Source: Parvularcula sp039818345 (GTDB taxonomy: Bacteria > Pseudomonadota > Alphaproteobacteria > Caulobacterales > Parvularculaceae). From it: a DNA stretch of 64,000 bases. How positions within the stretch are numbered: position 1 is the first letter of the stretch; every line of letters starts with the position of its first letter. The stretch covers positions 1-64,000 of the forward strand of contig JBCBUC010000019.1 of the NCBI GenBank assembly GCA_039818345.1, given 5' to 3'. Shown here in pieces: positions 53,203 to 62,454 of this stretch. Position numbers and translations under genes: made by a program. The notes beneath the pieces were generated by a model. That model was not told the DNA's origin. It ran no database searches and worked only from the letters and a program-made list of their open reading frames with translations.

Positions 53203-54340
53203 GAACAGCAACGCGTCCATTTTCTAAACCGAGCGATACTTGGCCGTGTTTTAGCTTGAGCGCGAGATCGCCAAAAACCTCCCGCCGCCAACCTTTGAGG
53301 GCTGCGATGTCTGCATGATCATCAAGCGCTAAGGCATCGAGATCAGCCGCGCTAGCGAGCAGTTTTGGTGCGACTTCATACGCTTCGCACTGTCGTTTGA
53401 GGAGAACACGGAGCAGCTCGACCACGTCGGGCGGCCCCGGTTCGCGTGTTTTGCTGTCCAATTGTGGAAGTGCGTCACGAGGGGTTGCCATGCCCCGTTT
53501 GACCGCCTCAAGCATGCCCCCGGCGCTGGCGGATCGTTCAAACCCGTTCGGTATCGACCGCAGGCGCCCTAAATCTTGGGCGTTGGACGGTCGGGCTCGT
53601 GCGACTTCGAACAGAACATCATCTTTCACAATCCGTGCACGCGGTACATTCCGGCTTTGTGCTTCTCGTTCGCGCCAAGCTGCCAGCTCAATAAGGGGTC
53701 CAAGTTCTTTTGGTTTGGCGTTGCGAGTCTTGAGGCGCTGCCAAGCATCTTTAGGTTCTGTGGTGTAAAGATCAGAACGGAGAAGGGTCGACATCTCTTC
53801 GGTAACCCAAGCGCCGCGGCCCGTATCATCTAACCGTGTGAGGAGCGCGCCATAGACATCGCGCAAATAGGTCACGTCGCCAAGGGCGTAGTCGAGCTGT
53901 TTGTCGGAAAGGGGACGCCTGGACCAGTCGGTGAAACGGCTGCCCTTGTCGATCTGTACACCAGTTAAAGAGCGAACGAGTGGCTCATAGCCGACTTGAT
54001 CACCAAATCCAAAAACCATCGCGGCGATTTGAGTGTCAAACAAAGGTGCGGGTACGGATCCCATCAATTTATAAAAAATCTCAATATCTTGGCGCGCCGC
54101 ATGGAAAACCTTGGTGACGTTTTCATTGGCGAGTAAATTGAGAAAAGGAGAGAGGTCGATACCGTCGGCCAGAGGGTCGATAATCACGGCTGTATCAGCC
54201 GTCGCCGCCTGAATGAGACAGAGCTGTGAATAATACGTCCGCTCACGCATAAATTCAGTATCGACTGTCACATAAGATGCAGACTGTGCATTATTAGAGA
54301 ATGCTGCCACCTCATCGGTGGTGGTCAAAACCTTCATCAC
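53183..54340 (-). CDS. rnd: Ribonuclease D
   Basis: 385 residues. DEDDy 3'-5' exoribonuclease for tRNA end maturation: VTVDTEFMRERTYYSQLCLIQ (D-x-E), FHAARQDIEIFYKL (Asp), and LDYALGDVTYLRDVYG (Tyr and Asp). HRDC domain at about 210-290 (WREREAQSRNVPRARIVKDD) and a second HRDC-like region follow. The frame starts with GTG at 54340, overlapping the prmA stop; an ATG at 54337 is next. It ends 20 bases inside the ppx end. Confidence 0.93.
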   Translation of the reverse strand: MMKVLTTTDEVAAFSNNAQSASYVTVDTEFMRERTYYSQLCLIQAATADTAVIIDPLADGIDLSPFLNLLANENVTKVFHAARQDIEIFYKLMGSVPAPLFDTQIAAMVFGFGDQVGYEPLVRSLTGVQIDKGSRFTDWSRRPLSDKQLDYALGDVTYLRDVYGALLTRLDDTGRGAWVTEEMSTLLRSDLYTTEPKDAWQRLKTRNAKPKELGPLIELAAWREREAQSRNVPRARIVKDDVLFEVARARPSNAQDLGRLRSIPNGFERSASAGGMLEAVKRGMATPRDALPQLDSKTREPGPPDVVELLRVLLKRQCEAYEVAPKLLASAADLDALALDDHADIAALKGWRREVFGDLALKLKHGQVSLGLENGRVAVLTNEQE

Positions 54341-55224
54341 AGTCTTTCTATCTTTGAGCGAACCATCACAAGCGCTGGCCAGCGCGAGGAGCCGAATTGC
54401 TTTTGAACCTCAAAGCCAATCTCTTGATAGTGGTCGACTATGCTGGTTTGTTGTTCATCAAGTAAGCCGGCTAAAATCAACGTGGCGTTTGCTGACGCTA
54501 TCGCGTTGATATCGGGTGCTAGCTCTTTAAGGGGCCCAGCCAGGATATTGGCAAAAATCAGCTCAAAGGGCGCCTCGCGCTGCGTAATGGCCGCCGCGGT
54601 ACCTTCAGCTGTCTCAAATGAGATGTCATTAATCTGATTAATACCAGCATTTTCTTTGGCGATTGCCACTGAACGCGGATCAATATCGCTCGCTACGATG
54701 ACGGCTTCGGGCCAAAGCTTGCGCGCGGCCATGGCGAGCACGCCGGAGCCGCATCCTATATCAAGAACTTTGGCGGGGGAAGGTTGTTGAATATAATCAA
54801 GAGCTTCGAGACACCCCGCCGTGGTCGGATGATGGCCTGTTCCGAATGCTTGATTGGCCTCAACCTGTAACTTGATCCCAGGTTCGTTGGCCGCTCGTTC
54901 TGAGTCATGGCTTCCGAACAGCACAAATGAACCCGCATGGATGACGCCTAGACCTTCGAGACTATGAGCGACCCAGTCCCGGTCTTCGAGTTCTTGCTCA
55001 TGGGGCGGAGAAAGGCTCTCAGGCAGCAGGGCGAGCATCGTCTCCGATATATCGACATCTGTGTACGCATGAAGAAGCCATGGCGCTGTGTCGCCCGGGC
55101 CGCTTGCGTCGTCATCTCGAACGAGACTGGTTGCCTCAATCGGGGGTTCCATGAGCTCCGTCAAAGCACATTCGGCTTCTTCGAGGATAGAGCGTTCCCC
55201 GCGCCACGTTAGCCTTTTGGTCAT
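54337..55224 (-). CDS. prmA: Ribosomal protein L11 methyltransferase
   Basis: 295 residues. SAM-dependent trimethylation of L11: SAM motif VLDIGCGSGVLAMAARKLWP, ASDIDPRSVAIAKENA, LIFANILAGPLKELAPDI (substrate-recognition loop of PrmA), and the family-typical FGTGHHPTTAGCLEALD. Overlaps tyrS upstream by 4 bases and rnd downstream by 4 bases, so tyrS-prmA-rnd is one coupled leftward operon. Confidence 0.93.
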   Translation of the reverse strand: MTKRLTWRGERSILEEAECALTELMEPPIEATSLVRDDDASGPGDTAPWLLHAYTDVDISETMLALLPESLSPPHEQELEDRDWVAHSLEGLGVIHAGSFVLFGSHDSERAANEPGIKLQVEANQAFGTGHHPTTAGCLEALDYIQQPSPAKVLDIGCGSGVLAMAARKLWPEAVIVASDIDPRSVAIAKENAGINQINDISFETAEGTAAAITQREAPFELIFANILAGPLKELAPDINAIASANATLILAGLLDEQQTSIVDHYQEIGFEVQKQFGSSRWPALVMVRSKIERL

Positions 55225-56486
55225 GCGGTAACCTTGATCAGGCCGTGCTTCTTTTTACCGATGGAGAGCTTGATCGCGCCATCTTGAACGTCGGCGGCTG
55301 TCAGCGGCCGTTCCTCGGATAACGGAACATCATTGACCTTCAGGGCATTCCCTTTGATATGCCGACGACCCTCACCATTGCTTGCGATTAAACCAAGCTC
55401 TTGGAACAGAGGAAAAAGCGCCGCGCCTGTTTCAAGTTCGGATGGCGTGCGGGTCAGCGTTGGTAGATCGCCGCCGGCTGCACCTGCTTCAAAGGTTGTC
55501 CGCGCAGTCTCTGCGGCGGCTTCCGCGGCCTCCCGGCCGTGCAGTAGGGCCGTGGTTTCGGTGGCCAGGATCTTTTTGGCCTCGTTGATATCGCCGCCTT
55601 TCAGTCGCTCTAGGCGTTCGATCTCGTCAATCGGGAGAAGGGTGAAACGGCGAAGCATTGTTCCGACGTCGGCATCGTCCGTGTTACGCCAGAATTGCCA
55701 ATAGTCGTAAGGAGAGAAGCGTTCCGCATTAAGCCAGACAGCTCCCTTTTCCGTCTTGCCCATTTTCTTGCCGGACGCGGTGGTCAGGAGGGGCGTTGTT
55801 AGACCAAATGCGGCTGTGTCGTCGCCCGTCGTCGCACCAGCGCGGCGGATCAGCTCAACACCGTTAACAATATTGCCCCATTGATCGCTGCCGCCCATTT
55901 GCAGGCAGCATGCATGACGCTTCTTCAGTTCCAAAAAATCGTACGCTTGCATCAGCATGTAATTGAACTCGAGGAACGTCATAGGTTGCTCGCGTTCCAA
56001 CCGTAGTTTTACTGAATCGAAGGTCAGCATACGATTGATGGTGAAATGGACACCATAGTCACGCAAAAACTGAACGTAACTCAAGTCCGACAGCCAGTCA
56101 TCATTATTGACCAGCATGGCATCGGTCTCGCTATCACCAAAGGTGAGGAACGGCTCAAAAGCCTTCCGTATGCCGGCCATGTTGTTGGCAATATCGTCAT
56201 CCGAGAGGAGCTTCCGCTGCTCATCTTTGCCCGTTGGATCGCCTACCTTTGTGGTGCCGCCACCGAGGAGCACCACGGGTCTGTGCCCTGCTTGTTGCAG
56301 GTGATGCAGCATCATGATTTGGACCAGACTGCCGACATGGAGGCTGTCAGCCGTCGCATCAAATCCGATATAGGCCGTGCACGTTCCCGACATGAGGGCA
56401 TCGTCAAGCGCGTCAGCGTCGGTCACCTGATGGATAAACCCGCGCGTCTCAAGCGTTTGCAAAAAGGGTGAACGGTACAAGGACAT
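55221..56486 (-). CDS. tyrS: Tyrosyl-tRNA synthetase
   Basis: 421 residues, class I synthetase. HIGH-like motif HVGS in GFDATADSLHVGSLVQIM, and the KMSKS loop reads KKMGKTEKGAVWL. Segments VGDPTGKDEQRKLL and LMQAYDFLELKKRHACCLQMGGSDQWGNI are typical. The C terminus is an S4 domain with HIKGNALKVNDVPLSEERPLTAADVQDGAIKLSIGKKKHG. First gene of the tyrS-prmA-rnd operon. Confidence 0.95.
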   Translation of the reverse strand: MSLYRSPFLQTLETRGFIHQVTDADALDDALMSGTCTAYIGFDATADSLHVGSLVQIMMLHHLQQAGHRPVVLLGGGTTKVGDPTGKDEQRKLLSDDDIANNMAGIRKAFEPFLTFGDSETDAMLVNNDDWLSDLSYVQFLRDYGVHFTINRMLTFDSVKLRLEREQPMTFLEFNYMLMQAYDFLELKKRHACCLQMGGSDQWGNIVNGVELIRRAGATTGDDTAAFGLTTPLLTTASGKKMGKTEKGAVWLNAERFSPYDYWQFWRNTDDADVGTMLRRFTLLPIDEIERLERLKGGDINEAKKILATETTALLHGREAAEAAAETARTTFEAGAAGGDLPTLTRTPSELETGAALFPLFQELGLIASNGEGRRHIKGNALKVNDVPLSEERPLTAADVQDGAIKLSIGKKKHGLIKVTA

Positions 56487-56512
56487 CCGTGTCAGAGCTT
56501 TCGTCGGCCGCG

Positions 56513-59455
56513 TTATTCAGCGGCCTGAGATTCGATATCGGGTCGGCCGTGGCAATGCTTGTACTTTTTCCCTGAGCCACAAGGGCAGGGGGCATTTCGG
56601 CTAACCCGGCCCCATGTCGAGGGGTCGTTCGGATCAACCGCTTTGGCCTCGCGTGCTGCACGAAGGGTCGTTGCGCCAGTGGATCGACCATAGGTTCGGG
56701 CCGGTTGGTTTTGCGGCGGCGCGGCGTCATTTTCACCGGTCAACGGATCAATATGCGTGGCCTTCAATTGCTCTGGGTCGAGCTGGCCTTTCTTTTGAAG
56801 CTCAGCAATCAGCCGTTTGGCTTCTTCCACATCGATCTTCGGTGCCTCAGGGCGCCGCACCTCCACATGGTAGAGGCTGCGTGTGACGTCGCGGCGCAGA
56901 CCGTCGAGAAGCGTTTGGAAGAGGGCAAAGGCTTCGGTCTTGAACTCGTTTAGCGGATCTCGTTGGCCAACACCGCGCAATCCGACCACGGAGCGTAAGT
57001 GATCGAGCTGCTGCAAGTGCTCGCGCCAATTCCGATCGATGGTTTGGAGAAGGATTGCTTTTTCAATGCGTTTGGTGGTGTCCTCGCCAAAATCGGCAGT
57101 CCGTTTGGTGTATTGTTCTTCAACAGCTGTCCGCACGCGGTCAGTAATCTCTGAATCCGCGACACCCTCTTCACTCGCCCAGTCAGCAACGGGTAGATCG
57201 AGGCCGAAGATTTGTTTGAGATCGCCTGCCAGGCCTTCAATGTCCCATTGCTCCGCATAGCTGCGTTCTGGGATACGGAAGCTGACCACATCTTCGATCA
57301 GTGTTTCCCGCATGTCGCCAATAATTTCTGCGACGTCAGGTGTGTCCATGAACTCGATGCGTTGCTCAAAAACAGCTTTGCGCTGATCGTTCATCACGTC
57401 GTCATATTTGAGGACGTTTTTACGAATATCGAAATTGCGCTGCTCAATTTTTTTCTGTGCGTTTTCAACAGCTTTGGTGAACCAGGGGTGCTCAATTGAC
57501 TCGTCTGGTTTAATGCCAAAACGGTTCAGCATCTTTTCCATCCCCGCACCGAAGATCCGCATGAGATCGTCTTCTAGGGATAGGTAGAATTTGGTCGTGC
57601 CAGGGTCGCCCTGCCGGCCAGAACGGCCGCGTAACTGGTTGTCGATCCGGCGGCTTTCGTGGCGCTCAGTACCAAGAACGAAAAGGCCGCCTGCTTCGAG
57701 GGCCACTTCTTTTTGCTCTTTGATTTTGGCTTCGATTTCGGTGCGTTTTGCGTTGATCGTGTCGGCATCGTCATCTTCAGAAAGGTGTTGGACGATTTCC
57801 ATATCAACCGAACCGCCCAGCTGAATATCCGTGCCGCGTCCAGCCATGTTGGTGGCGATGGTCACGGCGCCAGGAATTCCGGCGGAGGCGACGATCTCAG
57901 CCTCTTGTTCGTGAAAGCGGGCGTTCAGGACGTTATGCGGCACAGGGATCGGTTTGCGCGCCATGGCCTCAATGTCCGACGCCATCGTCGTGAGACGCTC
58001 CCGCTCCTCGACCTGTTTCTCTTTCAGCTCGCTAGCGCGTTTGGTGAGATCAGCCGCGACCTCTTTCCAAAACTTCTTATCGCTAAGAAGCGATGAGAGG
58101 TATTCGGACTTTTCAATCGATACGGTGCCAACGAGGACCGGTTGGCCTTTAAGATGACACTCAGCGATCTGGATCGCGATTGCACGGTACTTCTCACGCG
58201 CTGACATGTAGAGCTCATCATCAAAGTCATCGCGAGAAATCGGTCGGTTCGTCGGAATTTCGGACACGGACAGGCTGTAGATGTCCTGGAACTCGCCTTC
58301 TTCGGTGATCGCCGTACCGGTCATGCCGGAGAGTTTTTCGTAGAGGCGGAAATAGTTCTGGAAGGTGATCGAAGCGAGGGTGACGTTTTCTGGCTTAATT
58401 TCCGCGCCTTCCTTAGCCTCCACCGCTTGATGCAGACCGTCGGACCAGCGCCGTCCGTCCATCATGCGGCCGGTAAACTCGTCGATGATCACAACCTTAT
58501 TGTCCTTGACGATATAATCCTTGTCCCGCGCAAACATTTTATGGGCACGCAGAGCATTTTGGATGTGATGCACAACGGTGACGTTCTCAGCCTCGTAAAG
58601 GCTCTCGCCCTTAAGGAGTTCCATCTCGCGGAGAAGATCTTCGACCCGCTCGTTACCCTCATCCGTCAGGGTGACGAGTTTTTTCTTCTCGTCAATCTCG
58701 TAGCAGTCGTCATCAAGCTGAGGCATCAGCTTGTCGATTGCCACGTAAAGATCAGATTTGTCTTCTGTTGGTCCGCTGATGATCAGCGGGGTCCGCGCTT
58801 CGTCGATCAGGATGGAATCGACCTCGTCAATGATGGCGTAGGCGTGCCCACGCTGCACCATCTCTTCTTTCGACTGTTTCATGTTATCGCGCAGATAATC
58901 GAAACCGAGTTCGTTGTTGGTGCCGTAGGTGATGTCGCAGGCATAAGCGGCGCGGCGGGATGCATCGTCCATATTGCTGACGATCACCCCGGTGGTCATG
59001 CCGAGCTTTTCGTAGACCTTACCCATCCATTCTGCGTCGCGTGCGGCGAGGTAATCGTTCACCGTGACGATATGGACGCCTTGGCCGGTAAGGGCGTTCA
59101 GGAACGCGGGGAGGGTTGCGACCAGCGTCTTGCCTTCACCGGTCTTCATCTCAGCGATGTTGCCGCCATTCATCACCATGCCGCCGACGAATTGCACGTC
59201 ATAAGGCCGAAGGCCGATGGCGCGATCAGCGGCTTCGCGGACAAGCGCAAAGGCTTCGTCGAGCAGCTGATCGAGGGTTTCGCCGTCTTGGTAGCGCGTT
59301 TTCAGTTCATTGGTCTTGGCGACGATGTCGTCGTCGCTGAGCGCGGCCATCTCTTCAGCCAACTCGCCAATCTTTTTGGCGCGCTTGGTCATCGGTTTCA
59401 GACGGCGCTCATTGGCCGAACCGAAGAGGCGTTGCGCGAGGGATACTTTAGCCAT
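56513..59455 (-). CDS. secA: Preprotein translocase ATPase SecA
   Basis: 980 residues from the ATG at 59455 (AAGGCAGG upstream; the frame extends one codon to a TTG). NBD1 with EMKTGEGKTLVATLPAFL (Walker A) and AIIDEVDSILIDEARTPLII (Walker B), the preprotein crosslinking domain, then NBD2 (GTERHESRRIDNQLRGRSGRQGDPG). The helical scaffold and wing follow. The C-terminal zinc tail CPCGSGKKYKHCHG (SecB-binding) is intact. It drives Sec export of unfolded proteins. Length is usual for alphaproteobacteria. Divergent from a parvulin-like gene. Confidence 0.97.
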   Translation of the reverse strand: MAKVSLAQRLFGSANERRLKPMTKRAKKIGELAEEMAALSDDDIVAKTNELKTRYQDGETLDQLLDEAFALVREAADRAIGLRPYDVQFVGGMVMNGGNIAEMKTGEGKTLVATLPAFLNALTGQGVHIVTVNDYLAARDAEWMGKVYEKLGMTTGVIVSNMDDASRRAAYACDITYGTNNELGFDYLRDNMKQSKEEMVQRGHAYAIIDEVDSILIDEARTPLIISGPTEDKSDLYVAIDKLMPQLDDDCYEIDEKKKLVTLTDEGNERVEDLLREMELLKGESLYEAENVTVVHHIQNALRAHKMFARDKDYIVKDNKVVIIDEFTGRMMDGRRWSDGLHQAVEAKEGAEIKPENVTLASITFQNYFRLYEKLSGMTGTAITEEGEFQDIYSLSVSEIPTNRPISRDDFDDELYMSAREKYRAIAIQIAECHLKGQPVLVGTVSIEKSEYLSSLLSDKKFWKEVAADLTKRASELKEKQVEERERLTTMASDIEAMARKPIPVPHNVLNARFHEQEAEIVASAGIPGAVTIATNMAGRGTDIQLGGSVDMEIVQHLSEDDDADTINAKRTEIEAKIKEQKEVALEAGGLFVLGTERHESRRIDNQLRGRSGRQGDPGTTKFYLSLEDDLMRIFGAGMEKMLNRFGIKPDESIEHPWFTKAVENAQKKIEQRNFDIRKNVLKYDDVMNDQRKAVFEQRIEFMDTPDVAEIIGDMRETLIEDVVSFRIPERSYAEQWDIEGLAGDLKQIFGLDLPVADWASEEGVADSEITDRVRTAVEEQYTKRTADFGEDTTKRIEKAILLQTIDRNWREHLQQLDHLRSVVGLRGVGQRDPLNEFKTEAFALFQTLLDGLRRDVTRSLYHVEVRRPEAPKIDVEEAKRLIAELQKKGQLDPEQLKATHIDPLTGENDAAPPQNQPARTYGRSTGATTLRAAREAKAVDPNDPSTWGRVSRNAPCPCGSGKKYKHCHGRPDIESQAAE

Positions 59456-59738
59456 CAACCTGCCTTTTGAATCGTTGCCGCCAGCGAGCCAGAGCCGCGC
59501 AGCATGCCCGCATATTTCCTAAGATGACGCGAGCGTTCCGCAGATAGGTAGCAGCCCCCGTCGGTGTCAAATTTTGCGTGTTGGCACCGCCTTCGCATCA
59601 CAAGATTCGTCAATTCGTTTGCAAGTCGTTAAGGGCTTCTTAACTGACTCATTGAGCTTGTTGGGTGGATTTGTGCAAAGCATTGAAAATCATAAGACTT
59701 CATCGACTGAGGCGATCCGAGGTGTTCGTTTCACCGGC
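59456..59738. other. Divergent spacer between secA and the parvulin gene
   Basis: 283 bases with no convincing gene, except the possible upstream start of the parvulin frame. It contains an exact TTAA-N7-TTAA site (59629-59643). No terminator or repeat was seen; both promoters must lie here. Confidence 0.5.
59629..59643. promoter_or_regulatory. Exact CtrA-type motif TTAA-N7-TTAA
   Basis: TTAAGGGCTTCTTAA followed by C, matching the full CtrA consensus (TTAA-N7-TTAAC) of cell-cycle controlled alphaproteobacteria. It is 96 bases before the parvulin start and about 174 bases from the secA start. A chance occurrence cannot be excluded. Confidence 0.5.
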
Positions 59739-60689
59739 ATGGTCTTAGCACGTGCAGCACAAGAGCTTCACGGCTCGACCATGCTGCGGGCGATTTTTTG
59801 CGCGGCTTTGTTAACCGCGACGTCACTCGAGACCATTCGTCTCGGCGTTGTTCGGCCTCCTCAGGTCTTGGCCTCGGCGACGGAAAATCTTGATCCTGTG
59901 GTGGCTTCCATCGGCGACCAAGTTTTGCGCGTGTCCGACGCCTACGCCCAGGCCGCCTTTACCGGTGCGCCTGCTGGTGATGCGGGTGACGTCGGCGAGC
60001 TCTTGTCTTCGGGCACCGTGGACGCGGCCGCCAATCAAGTCGCACTCGCCCAGGCGGCTCGGACTGAAGGGATCGATGAAGCGCTCGAGATTCGCGCAGC
60101 GCTTGCACTCGCCGAGCGTCAAATCCTTGCTGAGGCTTATCTTGAGCAGGTGACGCGCGCGGCAGTCAGCGAACAAGCAATCCATGCGCGTTACAAAGCA
60201 GAGCAAGAGGCGCTTGCTGCTCAAGCTGTCATGCGTGTGTCCCATATTGTTGTTCCAAGTCGGGACGAGGCGCTCGTTTTGGCGGCCCAGCTCCCTGCTG
60301 CAAGTTTTCCGGTGCTTGCCTCGCGTCATTCCATTGACGCGGCAACGTCGCCGCAAGGCGGCCGCATGGGCGAGTTGCGCGCGGCTGACCTGCATCCGAC
60401 GCTGCGGCAGGCTGTTGACGATCTTCGTGTTGGCCAGGCGTCATCTCCGGTGGAGACCGAGCAGGGTTGGCACATCGTCAAACTCGAAGCGCGCCGGGAA
60501 GTTCGTTTGGCACCGCTTAATGAACGCCGCCCGGCGATTGTTGAAGCCTTGACCCAAGAGGCTATCGCCGCTGCCCTCGATGACGCGCGGGAGGCTGTCC
60601 CGATGCGCATCCGCCCTGCTGAGTCGGTGGTGGCGATGCTGAACGACGACGAACCGACGCCAACCCTCGCGCTCGCTCGAGCACAGTAG
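59739..60689 (+). CDS. Periplasmic parvulin-type peptidyl-prolyl isomerase
   Basis: 316 residues from the ATG at 59739, or about 302 from 59781, where an N-terminal hydrophobic stretch (LRAIFCAALLTATSLETI) starts. Residues after it form an N-terminal SurA/PrsA-like chaperone region with ALALAERQILAEAYLEQVTR. The rotamase domain is RVSHIVVPSRDEALVLAA, FPVLASRHSID, SPQGGRMGEL and QGWHIVKLEAR. It accelerates proline isomerisation during outer-membrane or periplasmic folding. It is divergent from secA, a usual arrangement, and followed by mutT after 10 bases. Confidence 0.85.
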   Translation: MVLARAAQELHGSTMLRAIFCAALLTATSLETIRLGVVRPPQVLASATENLDPVVASIGDQVLRVSDAYAQAAFTGAPAGDAGDVGELLSSGTVDAAANQVALAQAARTEGIDEALEIRAALALAERQILAEAYLEQVTRAAVSEQAIHARYKAEQEALAAQAVMRVSHIVVPSRDEALVLAAQLPAASFPVLASRHSIDAATSPQGGRMGELRAADLHPTLRQAVDDLRVGQASSPVETEQGWHIVKLEARREVRLAPLNERRPAIVEALTQEAIAAALDDAREAVPMRIRPAESVVAMLNDDEPTPTLALARAQ

Positions 60690-60699
60690 CATATTCCCT

Positions 60700-61083
60700 A
60701 TGCTGATTGTTTCAGCTTGCGCGCTGATTGATCGTGATGGCCGCGTTCTCCTCACCCAGCGACCACAAGGAAAGGCGCACGCAGGCCTTTGGGAATTCCC
60801 CGGCGGCAAAGTTGAAGAGGGTGAGGAGCCAGGCGAGGCGCTCATTCGAGAGCTCAAGGAAGAACTGGGCATCGACACCGAGGCAAGCTGTTTGGCACCT
60901 ATTGCGTTCAACACAGAAGATTCCCTTCTTCTCCTGCTTTTTGCGTGTCGAAAGTATCAAGGCATCCCCCAGCCTCTCGAAGAGCAGGCGCTTATGTGGT
61001 CAAAGGCGGGGGATCTTCTGACCCATGATCTTGTGCCCGCGGACCGGCCACTTGCGGCTGCGGTGCGGGACCTTTTGGCCTAG
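60700..61083 (+). CDS. mutT: 8-oxo-dGTP diphosphatase (MutT-like Nudix hydrolase)
   Basis: 127 residues. Nudix box at residues 36-58: GKVEEGEEPGEALIRELKEELG fits GX5EX7REUXEEXGU. N terminus VSACALIDRDGRVLLTQRPQGKAHAGLWEFPGG is typical of MutT. It sanitises oxidised dGTP. Follows the parvulin gene by 10 bases. Alternative substrates cannot be excluded, since Nudix specificity is not encoded in the box. Confidence 0.88.
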   Translation: MLIVSACALIDRDGRVLLTQRPQGKAHAGLWEFPGGKVEEGEEPGEALIRELKEELGIDTEASCLAPIAFNTEDSLLLLLFACRKYQGIPQPLEEQALMWSKAGDLLTHDLVPADRPLAAAVRDLLA

Positions 61084-61171
61084 TCGCGCAAGGTCCTGAC
61101 CGCGAAATGCCGCCCAAAGCCGGGCGAGCCCGTTCTTGTCTCTGACGAGAACTCCAAGGATACTCCCCTCG

Positions 61172-62353
61172 ATGGTCACCAACCTCGCCACGATACTGTA
61201 CGCGGCTGCTGCTGCGATCATTGCCTTTGCTTTGGCGATGTCGCTGGGCGAGCGGGAACGCCGCTTCGATCAGACCATCGGCTTTGCCGCCATGATGGTG
61301 GCTTTGCTTGCCCATGTCATCGGCGAATTGGTGATCGGTTCAGGCGCTTACACAATCGTTCCTCACTTTGTGGGCGCTGAGCTTTCCGTCCGTATGATGC
61401 TGGGTCCGGCGATCTTGTTCTACACCCGCGCCATGATCTCACCCGATCAAATCACCTTTGAAAGGCGAGATTGGCTTGCGCTGCTCGGCCCTGCGCTTGT
61501 TCTCATCGTCAGCCTGCCATTTTCTCGTCTGAGTGCTGAAGAAAAGCTCGCGCTCGTCGACCCGGCGACCAGAGATCCCATTCACTTCAAGATTGCCGTC
61601 TTGACGTGTACCGCTGGTGTTGTCCTTTTCCTGGCTTTCACGAGCTACTACCTCTTCCGTGCCTTAAAGCTTCAGTCCCGGCACCGACGTGACATGATGG
61701 GGCAGTTCGCCAGTCTCGAGCAGCGTTCATTGGATTGGCTCAGAAACGCGCTGCTCTTGTTTTCTGTTGCTTGGGTGTGCCTTGGCATCAAACAGATGCT
61801 TTGGGTCAGTGGTCTTTCATCGCCGCCGCTCCAGGGTGCCTTGGCACTCACGGAAATGCTCTCCATCGCTGTTTTTGCCTATTATGGGTTGCGCCAGCCC
61901 GCGTTGCGCTTTGACCTTCCGGTCGTAAGTCCCACCGTTCGGACACCGATCATCACGCCAGCCCACATGGAGCGCACAGCTGCCAAGCTCGCAGCGGCGT
62001 TGGTCAATGGCCGTTTGTACGCTGAAAGCGATCTATCCTTGCGCCGACTCTCCGATGTCGCCGGTGTCAGCAAGAACCATATCTCCGAGACACTATCTCA
62101 GCATCTCGGAACCAATTTCTTTGACTTCGTCAACAAGTACCGGATTGAAGACGCTCAAAGCCTCCTAGCCGATACTGACAAGACCGTTCTTTCCATTGCG
62201 TTTGAGGTTGGTTTTAACGCCCGCTCGACGTTCAACACGGCGTTCAAGAAACACAGCGGATCTACGCCCAGTGCGTTTCGAACGAGCGCAAGAGAGAAGG
62301 CTCTTCCTGGCGCTCCTCACGCCTTAAAAGATGCACCCGCGGTGTCCGAATAG
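61172..62353 (+). CDS. AraC-family regulator with a seven-helix membrane N terminus
   Basis: 393 residues from the ATG at 61172 (AAGGA upstream; an in-frame start at 61136 is less likely). Seven hydrophobic helices in residues 1-250, for example NLATILYAAAAAIIAFALAM, FAAMMVALLAHVIGELVI, VLTCTAGVVLFLAFTSYYLF and LLLFSVAWVCLG. The C-terminal AraC HTH (about 270-375) has DLSLRRLSDVAGVSKNHISET and KTVLSIAFEVGFNARSTFNTAFKKHSG. It thus combines a membrane sensor with a DNA-binding domain. The next gene (101 bases later) is a DUF4386 protein. Confidence 0.85.
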   Translation: MVTNLATILYAAAAAIIAFALAMSLGERERRFDQTIGFAAMMVALLAHVIGELVIGSGAYTIVPHFVGAELSVRMMLGPAILFYTRAMISPDQITFERRDWLALLGPALVLIVSLPFSRLSAEEKLALVDPATRDPIHFKIAVLTCTAGVVLFLAFTSYYLFRALKLQSRHRRDMMGQFASLEQRSLDWLRNALLLFSVAWVCLGIKQMLWVSGLSSPPLQGALALTEMLSIAVFAYYGLRQPALRFDLPVVSPTVRTPIITPAHMERTAAKLAAALVNGRLYAESDLSLRRLSDVAGVSKNHISETLSQHLGTNFFDFVNKYRIEDAQSLLADTDKTVLSIAFEVGFNARSTFNTAFKKHSGSTPSAFRTSAREKALPGAPHALKDAPAVSE

Positions 62354-62454
62354 CCCCATCCGGACGACAGCGCATGCTGCGGCTCCCCATATCGGCAACG
62401 TTGCGTCGGCTGTCGGCGCGAGTTCTCAAAAATGCATGGGAGGTGCACCGCGAC

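Noticed and set aside
58427..59470. 347-residue plus-strand frame opposite secA
   Set aside because: Shadow of secA codons; no start signal and no domain.
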